A stretch of DNA of 64,000 nt from Nitzschia sp. DOCU1 (taxonomy: Eukaryota > Bacillariophyta > Bacillariophyceae > Bacillariales > Bacillariaceae). The stretch covers positions 3,935,534-3,999,533 of the forward strand of contig OX595986.1 in NCBI GenBank assembly GCA_951394045.1, in the 5' to 3' direction. The notes below the pieces were generated by a model. The model was not told the origin of the DNA and made no database searches. It saw only the letters and a list, made by a program, of their open reading frames with translations. This document shows positions 9,841-21,077 of this stretch, piece after piece (position 1 is the stretch's first letter; each line of letters opens with the position of its first letter). The translations under genes were made by a program, and so were the position numbers.

Positions 9841-12548
9841 ATGGCGTCGGTTATTTACCCACGATCGCCGGAAATAAATCGACGAGCCGCTTCGATGATA
9901 AACATCACGGCAGAGACTAGTGGCACAGAAGCTCAGAACAGTTTCAGCGCCGATTCTCCGTACTATGAATCCTATGTGGAAAAGGAACTGCGCAAAATGG
10001 CCATTATGCATGACACTCTGCATGACATTGCAGGCCGAACAAAGACTTTTGGCAAGTGTGGATCGCTCATGTCTGAGGCTACGAGACGTTTAGCCTTGTC
10101 TTGTCGTCTCCGTCGTCCATTTACTTTGACAGATGACGATAAGGAAAATAAGATTCAGGAACGGCGCATGATGAAGGAAGTCGAGGAACGGCGACATTCG
10201 TTGGGCGACGATATGGCGAGTTTGCTAAGTGTCATGGCGGAGGTAAGTGTCACAATATAATGTTGAAGTTGTTCAACGTGGTGAAGAATCTTTACTTAAT
10301 CTTTTTGCTGTTTGATTGCATTCCAATCTTTAGATGCTGGAGGAAATTTCCGATGCTCAAATGCAAATGTGCCAATCGTTCGAGGCCACCATGGTCGCCT
10401 CGCTAGAGCACTTTGCCGACACGGAGTTCCGAACTGCCAAATCCTTGAAGGAGAACGCAGAGGAATCCACAGAGTCTGCAGAGCAGCTAATGGCGAAATA
10501 TTTGAATGGTAGACACGCGGCAGCTTTAAATTCAAAGGAAACCGATAGCAGCAGCGATGCTTGGAACAAATTCAGTGAGCAAGTTGGGAATCATGGAAGC
10601 ACTTTCTTGTCCCGCTTCGCGAATCGAAGCAAGAAGGAAGTAGGGCTCAAAACGAACTTGTCGCAAGGTCGAAGTGCTGTCACCGGGACCAGACCCATGT
10701 CGGCAACAGAAGATCCAATGTTACAAGCGGCAGCTGCCGCCGCCAATATGAGACAAACACTAGAGCAAGTTCGTCTGGCGCAGGCCACTGCAGAATTGAA
10801 GCGTTTTCAGCTTTTGCGGCATATTGTCGCACACAAACAACGGCGAAAGTTTGAAATCGGAGAGAACGTTCTTGCGTCTCTACATGGTGTTCGTGCCTAC
10901 TTTCATCACTGTTCCGATCTGGTATCAGGGCTACTGCCGACAATGAACAAATTCCAAGTGGAACAAGAATCAACTAGAGATGCACTTGAGAAACGTTTGA
11001 GTCCATCTTGGAGTGTAAGGGAAAACGAGATTGAAGCGACGATTGCTGCGTTGAGGAAGGAAGCCAAGGCCGCCACTGCGACTGCGGAATCGATTGCGAA
11101 TGGAAATCGTAATTTGGCCGAAAAGCAAGTGACCAGTTTGGACGAAATTGAAAATCAGGTACAGATTTGGCACTTACCAAGTTTGATGGCAGACTCGACG
11201 CGGTTGCAGCGCGATCCGACGCCAGGTGTCTTCGTCGAAGGGTGGCTCTACAAGAAGGCGACTGGGAGAATATCTCTGAATTCTTGGACAAAGAGATGGT
11301 TCATGATGGACAGTGATGGTATTTACTATTTTCGATCAAAAGATGAAATTAAAAAAGCGATTGAAGGAAGTGAGGGGCACCATTCAAATGCGTTGGAGAG
11401 AGTGAAGATTTGTCCCGTAGTATTGTGTACTGTCAGAGAAGCTCCGCACGAAGGCCCCAGATTTTGTTTTGAAGTTGTGACACCAGGCCAAAAACCTCTC
11501 ATGTTGCAAGCAAGGGGGCCCCTAGAATTCCAGAAATGGGTTGCCGGAATTCGCAGTGCCATCGAGATGCAGCTCGTTCACGGAAACCCGAATGCCCCTG
11601 GTCTGGGCCAAGACTATGGAAGAGCTGTTGGAACGTTGCCACCCGACAGCAAGAGCAGATCGAGAAGCTCGTCTGACGATGAAATCAGCGACGAAGTCAA
11701 CTTGCCAGACTTTCATGACATTGACAATGAGATTGCCCAGTTTTCAGAGGAGACCGCGAAAGCGGCCAAGTCGAAGAGCCAACTTGCACCGAAGCTCATG
11801 GAAATTAATAAGTTCTGTGCGGATTGTGGAAGTCCGAATCCTGACTGGGTCTCTCTGAATCTTGGAGTCCTCGTTTGCATCGAATGTAGTGGCATACATA
11901 GGTCCCTTGGTGTTCATGTTAGCAAAGTAAGTACAGTGCGGCTTGGGTTGCGGCATGAGCAGGCTATGCTTCTAATCTTCTTCCTGATCATAGGTCCGTT
12001 CCCTGAAACTTGATTCTCTGACAGAGAGCGAGGCCCGGGTTATTCTTGCCATCGGCAATGAGAAGGCGAATGCGATCTGGGAGGCTGGTACTTCGAACCA
12101 AAAGGGGTGGGAAAAGCCAAAGCCTGACTCAACCAGAAAAACGAGAGAGGAGTGGATCAAAAGCAAGTACCTATGGAGAGGATTCTTGGCTTATAAGGAA
12201 GGGGATGGAAAGACGCACGTTGAGCGCGAAGAAAAGTATTGCCGTGATATGTTCCAGTCAGCCAAGCAAGGCGATATCATCGGCATTGCAACGGCCCTGG
12301 CCCACGGTGCAGTAGCAAGCTGGCACAACGAAGCTGAAGAGGGAAAAACCGCTCTTCATCAATGTTGCCTGTACAAAGTCAACGAATCGGAGGACGAGTG
12401 GAAGGCGATTGAATGCGCTGAATTATTGCTTCAGAATGGAGCGAAGATTGACTCAAAGGACAAGCTCGCGCACGGAGTTCTCGATTGTGCTTTGCTTGGC
12501 AATGCGGATAGACAGATGATCGAATATCTGTCGCAGAGAGTATCCTAG
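9841..12548 (+). CDS. BAR-PH-ArfGAP-ankyrin protein (ACAP/ASAP-type Arf GTPase activator)
   Basis: Three exons, 9841-10242, 10334-11926 and 11994-12548, introns 91 and 67 bases, all in phase 0; 849 residues. The N-terminal 400 or so residues are helical and charged, with the order of a BAR domain, which senses membrane curvature. A PH domain starts near residue 433 ([13 protein letters not shown]... [13 protein letters not shown]... [10 protein letters not shown]). The ArfGAP zinc finger begins at C629/C632 ([12 protein letters not shown]) and continues [20 protein letters not shown] with the catalytic Arg of the IHRSLG motif. The C-terminus has ankyrin-like repeats ([24 protein letters not shown]). 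It should stimulate GTP hydrolysis on Arf proteins during vesicle or endosome traffic. Second intron falls inside the ArfGAP domain. Strong family call. Confidence 0.92.
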
Positions 12549-12713
12549 TGTGCTGCTCCAACTAATTGTCACCGCTCTACGTAGACTACTGTAGCAGACA
12601 GGCAAAAGTAAACAAAAGTGGGGACCAACAACACAAATTGTAAAACCAACATAGCACTACGGCGTGCAACGATGCGAAGATAGTTAAGTAGTTCACGAGA
12701 AGTAGCTAGCATC

Positions 12714-15209
12714 TTACGAGTCCTCCACGTACTCGACTTCGATAGCTATTTCCTCGACAGGGCTTGACATCCGATAATGCTTCGGTAATTTCTTCTTTCT
12801 CTTCGTCTTCGGAAGCACATCAGTTCCAACAAATCTGCTCAAAGCCGACATGTTGTCGGTCAGTGTCTGCGACGCGGCGGCTACGCCTTGGTTGAAATCC
12901 GTAGACAGTTTCTTGAAATCCACTCCGTTCAGGACAGAGCCAGCTTCTTCCTTGAGATCATTTGCGATTTGCTGAAAACTCAGCGACTGGAAAGAAGTCT
13001 TGAAGGCGTCCACATTCGTGTTTGATTCGGATACAAATTCATCCGTAACAATGTCTTCGGGTGGCATTCCGATCGCCCTTGCTTTTGAACCTTTCGGGCG
13101 GTCCCTCACGCTGGTAGCTTCGCTAATAGCACTGGTGATTGTAGATACCATGTACGATGCGGTACTCACGGACGCGGACTCATCAAAAGTAGAGTTTCGA
13201 ACAGTTTCATCGTACGCTGCTCCCGTGCGGCTATCATAATGAGTTCTAAACTCATCAGGTGGCTGGTTCGGTCTTGAAGTAACTCTAGAACTCCGAGGAA
13301 TGGTATCGCCTCGCTGTTCTTTCTTTCCTGTATACATCATTTCTTCTCCTCCATAATCATTTGGAACTCCTTTCAGTGAAGCCGAAGGATACAGGTTCTC
13401 CGAATACATGGGCTGGAATGCCATCCCATGCACAGATGGAACGCCAGTTTTGTTATTCGTGCCGTGCATCGACGCCTGAGCACTCGAAGACCTAGATTGC
13501 TGGGGTCTCCCGCCGTCATAGTGTTCCTCCGCGCGCCAGCCCAGCGGATCTCCGTACCGAAACGTATCTTTTTTGCCACTTTTTGCAGCGTTTAACTCGG
13601 ACACAATCAACGACTTGAACCCGGAGCTATGGGGAAGCGGCCCGGGACCAAAATGAACTCCAATGAATTCGTCTTCGTCCGCACCATAGTCCATGAATGT
13701 TTTCATCGGAATGTCGGGGCCAATACGAACGCCAGAGTCAGGAACTCTTTGCATCATTTGACTAGACAGATGCTGTTGTTGTTTTTCGGGGACAGTAGCG
13801 TGAAGTGCTTGATTCAGCAATTCATCGCTGTTCCCAGATGATACCGATCCACCAGAAGACCCGGCAGGAGATCCCGGCACTTCTTTGGACTTCTTTCGAT
13901 GTTTATCCATGAGAAGCTTTCTCTGGGCAAACTTCTTCGGGTTCAGACGAGAGGGGCTGGAACTTTCACCTGTGATTTTGCTGTCTGCGGGGCCATTCTG
14001 ACTTGCCGCTGGTTTGGCTTTGACGTACATGTACGTTGCTACTTGTGCCGCTGGTGAAGGCTTGCTGCCGCGAGACGCTTGACCAAACTTTTTCGCCAAA
14101 TCCTGCTTAGAAAAAATCGCCCCCCCCGGCCGCCTGGAAGAATTGTTTATGTCTGCGTCGAGATCAGGCTGTTGCAACGATTCAACTGCATTCTTGTCCT
14201 GCCCCGTTGGTGGGCTTTCTGGAGTCTCGTGGGAAGCGCAGTCGCCGTCCAACGAGGCCGACTCTTCACCAGCAGTGGTATGAGATGCATTTAACAGGGA
14301 CAGTTTGCCTGGGGTGAGCTTGGATTCTTCTCGAGCTTGGATCTTCGACGCCCCGAACTTTGCCCACTTCGACTTGAGATCACTAAACGCGGGAAGTCCT
14401 GCATCGGCCGTGGCTCCTGCATCGGGGGTTACCGGTGCGGCTGGCTTCATTGCGAAGTTGCCCTTGTTTGGGGCAATGGGAGAACCTGGAGCGTTGCTGG
14501 TCTCATTGGCCGTTTCATGAGCGCTACTCCATCTATGTTTCACATATTCTCGAGGAGCCTGGGGGCTCGTCGCAGAATAGGCTGGGGAGGCATCAGCTGA
14601 CGGGGTTTCCACTGCAGAAGTTTCTGAATCCGACTCACGGCTGTTCCAAGGGTTCCTGGGAGTTGATTCTTCTACAGAGCTCGGCGGGCTTACAACTATC
14701 TGCGGTTTCGAGGGTGGTGTGGAAACACTTTGATTCAGTGTTGTTTGCGGAACACTACTTGTTCGTGACCACTTCCTGGAATCGGCCGAGTCGCCTGCAG
14801 CGAAACTAGATCGCGAAACCACAGCTCTAGGAGAAAACTGGTTCCCGACGCCAGGGTCTGATCCACCATGCACATTATCTTCCTCCGGTGTCGGTTCTTT
14901 TTTCTCCTCGTGATGCTGAAAGGTACGTTCACTCGTTGCCTTCCAAATGCGAGCTGGTTTACCGGCATTGCTCTTGCCTGCTGCTGCCGCCGCTTCGCGT
15001 TGTCTCCACATTTCAATGACGCTAACTCTTCTTGCACCATTACTTTCTGAATCAATTGAAGATGTTCCCGCGGAAGTCTCCGGTAACACTTTATCAGGCC
15101 GCGTCTTCGAATCGACTTCGGCCACGGCGCGGATTCTCTCCTGGATGGGGAGGGAACCCCATTCAGATCTCGAATAACCTCCCAACTCTTCACAATTGAC
15201 GGGTGCCAT
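12714..15209 (-). CDS. Large disordered protein of unknown function
   Basis: A single open frame; the ATG at 15209 gives 831 residues (a GTG 12 codons upstream is unlikely to be used). I do not recognise it. The N-terminus has a compact motif (YSRSEWGSLPIQERIRAV) that may be a short folded or binding element. Most of the rest is Ser, Pro, Lys and Gln rich with scattered S/T-P sites, typical of a phosphorylated scaffold. A charged amphipathic stretch near the C-terminus (FQSLSFQQIANDLKEEAG... LSTDFNQGVAAASQTL) could form helices, and the tail is basic then acidic (KTKRKKKLPKHYR... EIAIEVEYVED). Tail to tail with the ArfGAP gene, 165 bases apart. A cytoskeletal or trafficking scaffold is possible but unproven. 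Confidence 0.7.
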   Translation of the reverse strand: MAPVNCEELGGYSRSEWGSLPIQERIRAVAEVDSKTRPDKVLPETSAGTSSIDSESNGARRVSVIEMWRQREAAAAAGKSNAGKPARIWKATSERTFQHHEEKKEPTPEEDNVHGGSDPGVGNQFSPRAVVSRSSFAAGDSADSRKWSRTSSVPQTTLNQSVSTPPSKPQIVVSPPSSVEESTPRNPWNSRESDSETSAVETPSADASPAYSATSPQAPREYVKHRWSSAHETANETSNAPGSPIAPNKGNFAMKPAAPVTPDAGATADAGLPAFSDLKSKWAKFGASKIQAREESKLTPGKLSLLNASHTTAGEESASLDGDCASHETPESPPTGQDKNAVESLQQPDLDADINNSSRRPGGAIFSKQDLAKKFGQASRGSKPSPAAQVATYMYVKAKPAASQNGPADSKITGESSSPSRLNPKKFAQRKLLMDKHRKKSKEVPGSPAGSSGGSVSSGNSDELLNQALHATVPEKQQQHLSSQMMQRVPDSGVRIGPDIPMKTFMDYGADEDEFIGVHFGPGPLPHSSGFKSLIVSELNAAKSGKKDTFRYGDPLGWRAEEHYDGGRPQQSRSSSAQASMHGTNNKTGVPSVHGMAFQPMYSENLYPSASLKGVPNDYGGEEMMYTGKKEQRGDTIPRSSRVTSRPNQPPDEFRTHYDSRTGAAYDETVRNSTFDESASVSTASYMVSTITSAISEATSVRDRPKGSKARAIGMPPEDIVTDEFVSESNTNVDAFKTSFQSLSFQQIANDLKEEAGSVLNGVDFKKLSTDFNQGVAAASQTLTDNMSALSRFVGTDVLPKTKRKKKLPKHYRMSSPVEEIAIEVEYVEDS

Positions 15210-16116
15210 AGCGCCTAGCGGTAATATGCGAAGGTCTACAACCACTTCTCAAACCGAGATGTCTTTAGTTAGGCTAGAAGGAAGAAGACAAATCCTTTAA
15301 TTTCCTCGTATAAAACGCCATGAGGGTAATGTTGAACCGATGAAGAGCATGGTGGGGGCGGATGCCAACCGGTGTCGTGCACCTTTCTTCGTCGTCGCGG
15401 GGTGCGGGGATCTCAGAGTTACTTCCGAGCCGTCAGCGAGCAACAGGCAATTTCATGTAACACTACCTGAAGGAATCATAAATTTTACTATGGGATTCTA
15501 CCATGTGTTAACCTCTAAATCCACATGACTCATCGCAACTTATCACTATTTATGGTAGCGGTTGAAGCCATCTAGTGGCGCGCATCGGCTCCACACATGA
15601 ATCGATTGGACCCAGTTAGCTGAATTAAAAAATCAAAACGCCAGCCGACCAAGTAAAACATAGTTTTTAATTCTAGTTAGGGAAATTTTTTCTATCTACC
15701 GGTAGGCGCGCTCGATTTATTCGCGCCCATTCAGCGCTTCAAAAATCAAAGTCGGATAGCTTGCGCGATAATCGCAAGATCAATAGCCAATGATGGCATC
15801 GATCCTTCCGACACACTTGTGCCCTCTACCTGTACTACTTGAGGTATCGTACCGTTACTATTATTGGAGCGCCTCTATTGGGGTTGTTAGTTGCTAGGGG
15901 AAAAGTGCAAGAGCCGTACAGGTTCAATAAAAAATGTTTGCATTAAGGGATCTTCTCTAGAGAGAGAGGAGACAGAGAGTAGTACTAGACTAGAATCTAC
16001 CAGCAAATGCATCAGGATCAGTCGAGTGGGCCTTCGCAGCAATTCTATTACAGTAGATATGATGTTACAACGCCTTGCGTCTTCTCAGGGACAGTCGGGC
16101 CAGTTCATTCACTGTT
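15210..16116. other. Intergenic spacer with palindrome
   Basis: About 900 bases between two minus-strand genes. A plus-strand open frame starting at 15891 is partly a shadow of the gene below. The spacer contains one CTACCGGTAG palindrome (15696-15705) and AT-rich stretches that may hold the promoter of the gene to the left. No RNA gene recognised. Confidence 0.5.
15696..15705. repeat. Palindrome CTACCGGTAG, copy 1
   Basis: Perfect 10-base palindrome between genes; one of five in the window, none inside a coding exon. Confidence 0.85.
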
Positions 16117-18947
16117 CTATTGATTTGGTCGTATCTTCTTCACAGGCCGAGCATCCATGTCATCACCAGAAAAATCATGGTCGTCCCCAGACTCTCTATC
16201 ATCCCCATGATACGTGGGTGCGGCGCCAGCTTCATCCATTCGACTTAAAGGTCGTCGGGAACGTTTCAGCGGTGACGCTTCACCGACATCTACCGGAGAG
16301 TCTTGGCCCAAATAAAATTGGGACAAAATCTGGTCCGTCACAACCTCATCCATGCCTAGCTCTTTCAGCTCCTCCTCTAATCTGTGCTTCAAACTTTTCA
16401 AGTCGGACCTCATCTCGGCCACTAGCTCGGCCGAACGAGCGTAACGGTCCGCAGTAGCTGCATTGGTCCTTTCGTTCAGCAAGCGAAATCGTTTTTGACG
16501 AACAAGCGCGTTGCGGAGCTGGAGCACACTAGCCTGCAAGGTGAGGAACTCTTGCTCTTCGTCTTCCCATTTTCGAAAATCCTCGGTAACTCCAGGATTC
16601 GATTTCTGTAGAGGAAACACGAGCATATGTTAGACTGACAATGATAAGGCTGCAATCTGCCTGGTTCCAAAAGCTCACTTACATCACCAAGGACGCCAGT
16701 TCCGTGGTGTAGCGCATACTCCATGGCTTTCTCTATTTCAGTAATAGATATGTTCTGAAGTAGGCTCCCCCGGCCGGTGACGGTTGGCAAGAGCCCAGCA
16801 CCAAACGGCATGAAACGCTCTTCTTCCTCGTCGTCGCTCTTCACGATTCCTTCATCGGCACTGGTTGCATCAGCTTGACCAGCGCCACCATCAACGTCCA
16901 TTTTCTCGCCGTCCCCGCCATCGGTTTCGCGTGGGCGCTCCTTCGAGGTAAAGTTCATGCCTTCCAGGTCGATGGTGCTACCAACCAACATAGCACTATC
17001 TACCATATTGTTCCATCGGCTGGCGAGCTTAGCGTCAGAGAAGAGGCAAGGGTTTTCTGTTGCCTCAATAGATTCGATCGGGAAAAACCCAATTCCGAAT
17101 GGAAGCTTGACCGACACACGAGGAGGAATATGGCTGCACAGGTAGTTCTTTCTCACAGGTTCTTCCGGCTTCTTCTTGTCTTTCTTGGCCTTCTTGCGGC
17201 CTTTTCCGCCTTTCTTCCCGTTCTTATCGCCGGCAGGCGCCTCTTTCTTCTCGATCTCCTCCTGCGGGGCGACAACCTTCTCGGGGACACTCTCGGGTGG
17301 AAAAACTTCAAGTACAATGCCCTCTCCATAGGGGGTCTTGACTTTGTCGCCCGGAACAGTCCATGCGCTCGCTGGCTCCTTCTGAGGAATGACGGTTTTG
17401 CGGTCCCAGTCCTTGAAGACAGAGGGGGCCAAACCGCCGATGCCCGAGTATGCCAGGGGATTCTCAATGATGGGGTAGGGAGCAGCCTCTGTGGCTTCGG
17501 CGTTCTCGGCTCCCTTTGCTTTGAGCACACTAAGCACATCCCTCATCACATAACTACCCTTTCCAGCACCGCGGCTTCTCGTCCTGGAAGTGATTAGGTC
17601 CGCGGCTTTCACGCATTCCTGTTGAACTGCACCAATTTCCTCGTTCAGTCGAGTATACTCCTCGTTCATCAAATTGAGGTGGTTGAGAAAATTCCAACGC
17701 AAATGTGCGTCAATCGTTTCCAAACGGGAGTATTCCGCCTCTGCCTTGTGAAGTTCCTGACGAGTCCTCTGGACTGTCTTTCGATAGTTATTTAAATCGA
17801 CTTCCACATCTTCAGGTCGACGTTCCCATCGGAGCATACGGTGTTTCTTCTTGGCACCGATGGATTCAGGAGGCCTTGGAGGGTTGAAGGCAGCAACGGA
17901 GTCGACAAGGAGGGGCGACTTGACACCATTCTCAGTCTTCAATGCAGAAATACTAGTGGTGTGACCCTCGTCATCCCCCGACGATGGGGGAGCTACGAAC
18001 GCGTTCGACGGCACGACAAGGTCCCTGGTGGGAAGTTCCAATAACTTGGTACCAGGACGGGCGATGTCGGTGGATCCATCTTCCGATGGCGAGGTTCCAC
18101 CTTCCTCGTCAACATCCATCGCATCGCCGCGCTTCCCTTTGGTCTTCTTAAGAGTAGTTATTCCAGAAGATGACACAAGTGATCGAGCCAAGCTCAGGTC
18201 GTCCTTAATTTCGTGCTTTCTCAGCACGTGCATCCCTTCCACCTCAGGAACGAAACGAGTTCGTGTGCGGCGTTCCTCTTCGCTCAATGACTCTAGAAAA
18301 GAGACACCCATGGCGGCTGGGGATGAATCTTTAACGCGTCCGATCTCTTCCAAAGTTTCTATTGCGGCGAACTTTTCCTCTCCGGAACTGGCGTCCCTGT
18401 CAGTGCTGCGCCCCCTGGTGCTGTAGGGGAGATCTTTCGATGTAGCCGAGTCTTCTGCTGCTTGTTCCGCATCATCCGACTTCTTCCCAGAAGCTTCCGC
18501 AGCTGCTTCAGGTTTCTCCGATGACTCTTCCATTTTAGCGTCAGCCGCTTCAGATTCGTCCTTCTCCGCCTCGGATTCTGTCATTTCATCCTTGGAATCA
18601 TCGGCTGGTAGTACTTCGTCTTCAGCTACTTCTGCTGGAGGATCCTCGGTCTCCTCTCCTTCCTCTTTCGATTCCTCTGCATCTTCCATTTCCGCGTCCT
18701 CGTTGGCGGGATGCTCTCCAGCGGGGGCCTCTGGTTCCTCGGTCGGTTCTTCGGCCTCCTTGGCTCCTTCCACCACCTCTTCGGTGGGCACAGGTGCTTC
18801 TTCTACCGCAGCCTTCTCTTCAGATTTGCCTTCTTCCACAGGCTCGGCTTCCGCAACAACAGCAGGTTCCGGTGCAGACTCCTCCTGGGCTTCGGCGGCT
18901 GGGGCCGTGGCCGTCTCGTCAATTGCGCCTTCTTCTGGTTCTGACAT
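16117..18947 (-). CDS. Acidic coiled-coil protein with two Gly-aromatic modules, unknown function
   Basis: Two exons on the minus strand, 18947-16683 and 16605-16117, with a 77-base GT-AG intron; 917 residues. I do not recognise a named family. The first 200 or so residues are almost only Glu, Ala, Pro, Asp and Ser. A basic patch (GAKKKHRMLRWERR) and a coiled coil follow (EVDLNNYRKTVQRTRQELHK onward). Next are two related-looking segments, VKTPYGEGIVLEVF and VSVKLPFGIGFFPIESIE, separated by a Lys-rich loop (KKGGKGRKKAKKDKKK). The last exon is helical and ends in a basic RPVKKIRPNQ tail resembling a nuclear signal. The acidic N-terminus, basic tracts and tail would fit a chromatin or nuclear protein; that is inference only. 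Confidence 0.75.
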
Positions 18948-20115
18948 TACTGCTTGCGATGGTATAAGTACTGGAGATCAATAACAGTAATTATAAAGGT
19001 AAGTTAACAACGTCAATGGTGCTATTATGATTGCAACAGGTAGCACATGTGGCATAATGGCAAACACCAGCGCAACGACAAGTGGTTTCCCCCCAGCATG
19101 ACGACCCCCTGATGTATGAATGAGCACGAGCTCTAATGCGCGATAAATAACGAACCGACTTCCCATCGCTCGCAATGATGAGCCGCCGATCCGACGTTTC
19201 AGGCTCTGCTTTCATTCCATACCAGGTAGGGCTCTGCAACGATGGACAATACACTACATCCTATCGCAAGGTATCGGACAGAGGATAGTGGCAATGAACG
19301 ATCTTACCTTCACATAGACGACCAAAGCGGTTGCTTTGAAGTGTCCCCACAACGAAGTTAGGATTGTGTGCCAAAAGGTCTCGGCGCGGGTTGACTTGAC
19401 TTCTTTTTCATCATCATTCGAAAGAGCGCGAGAGGGGGCGCATGCCGACAACATTGACTGATTGACGATCAGACGGAATCATTGCCTGTCCTTCTAACCG
19501 TTTGAATGTTCGGCATCGTTCGAAATTAAAGTTGAGTCAGTCGAAAAGGTCGAGGTGCGCGTCAAGGCAGGGAGCGAGCGAGGGAACATCTGCCCGCCTG
19601 GGCCTCCTCCGGCCTTCGCCTCCCCCCCGGGTTCTGTGGCGGGAATTGAACGTGAGTCAGTCATTTTCTCCGAATTGGAGTTCTGTTCGTCAAAACTGCC
19701 TCATCAGAGAAAAGGGGGGACGCGCGCGGAGTATTGCCCAATCAGAGTGACGCACAGCGACGGAAAGCAGTCGATCACCATGCATTTGCAGAAGGAAGGT
19801 GGCGTCACCGCTATTTTTCTACGCACGTCCACGGAGTTAAAAGCAAAGACCCGCGACATCCATCCAATCCCCATTTTCCTCCTCATGTTGAAGTCAGTAC
19901 TAATTGTACGGCTCACCGACACGTAAGCCGAACCGCGGGCCTTGCCTCCAAAATGTCTCGTGGCGAGGGATTGTGTTGATTGGAATTCGCGAACTGTTGG
20001 TGGTCGGTATCTTCGAAACCCCGAAAAAAGGTATCCATCCCATCCCCATTGACTCAACCCAAAGCCAACACAAACCTTGGGATCATTCATCCTTTCTTGC
20101 CTGATCATCTTGACC
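18948..20115. other. Divergent intergenic region
   Basis: About 1.2 kb between the minus-strand acidic protein and the plus-strand MYB gene, so it should carry both promoters. Short open frames on both strands look random and mostly lack an ATG. I see no RNA gene. A C-rich, GC-rich patch lies around 19585-19640. Confidence 0.5.
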
Positions 20116-20892
20116 ATGTTTGATCACACGCAAGAATCCCCGGAACACACGATAGATGGTATCAACCATTACGAGAAGGTGGCCATGGAGGCAGTACCGC
20201 AGATGATCGATGCCTCCCACCATAACGAGACGCGGAGAGAGCCGATGACACGAACTCCCACGGGGCCACACTCGGGTTCAGCGCAGCGAACAGGGCGATG
20301 GACTCCCGACGAGAAGATTCTTTTCTTGTATGGACTCAAAAGATTCGGTAAAGGGCGATGGAAGAAGATGAGTGTTTATCTTCCGCATCGGTAAGTTCAT
20401 GGTGGTAACGGCTGTGGACTCAAGTGTTCGTGTTTGAAAGGAATCTTCCATTCGCGAATTCGCATTCATGATGCCAAAGATACTCACATATCCGGTGCGT
20501 CCGAATCAATGGTGTACCTCTTTAGATCACTTGTTCAGATCAAAAGCCATGCACAAAAGGTTCTCAAACGTCTTGAAGCCGGGGAGAATGTTTTCCGGAG
20601 ACTAGAGGAAAACTGTAACATTGTGGATACCCTAGTAGTGCAGGCTGCTAGGCAACACGAGGCTCTATCGCAAACATCGGCCCATATGCCAAAGAGCGCA
20701 GCGGCGAAACGCAAGAAGCAAGTTGAGGCTGTATATATGGACCAAATGCCTTCACAAAGCTTCGATCCTTTGTATGAATATGACTATGGCAGTGCCGTTG
20801 GTGAGATACCGCAACAATCGGCTCAAGTAGACGGAGATGTTGCTGCTCTTGCCGCTTCGGCCTTGTGCCAGCTATCGTCCGTCTCCCCCTGA
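20116..20892 (+). CDS. MYB-related transcription factor, SHAQKYF class
   Basis: Exons 20116-20390 and 20526-20892, 135-base intron, 213 residues. One MYB/SANT repeat is split by the intron: RWTPDEKILFLYGLKRFGKG and WKKMSVYLPHR in exon 1, then SLVQIKSHAQKVLKR in exon 2. SHAQKV in the third helix is the hallmark of the single-repeat SHAQKYF group, which binds DNA as clock and environmental regulators in plants and is expanded in diatoms. A conserved extension (EAGENVFRRLEEN) and a short basic patch (AAKRKKQVE) follow. The ATG at 20116 is used because the longer open frame starts at a TTG. Target genes cannot be read from the sequence. Tail to tail with the MiaB gene, 185 bases apart. Confidence 0.9.
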
Positions 20893-21077
20893 GGGTAGAA
20901 TCATCCTTTTCTTTCTCCTTTGTGTCGAATATAAACCGTGTCAACCGTTTCCAGTGTGATCATCTCGATGTCGTCTCGTCTCGTAGAAGTCAACAAGTCA
21001 AAAGTCTAATATAGGAGCATTTGTTTCTAATACTGGCACTCTGTACACTGTTAATAATGGTTGGCTAGTGATGATTT

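Noticed and set aside
15891..16457. 188-codon plus-strand frame
   Set aside because: Its right half is antisense to the last exon of a spliced minus-strand gene; composition is random.
18592..18984. Ser/Ala-rich plus-strand frame of 130 codons
   Set aside because: Antisense shadow of the Glu/Ala-rich N-terminus of the minus-strand gene ending at 18947.
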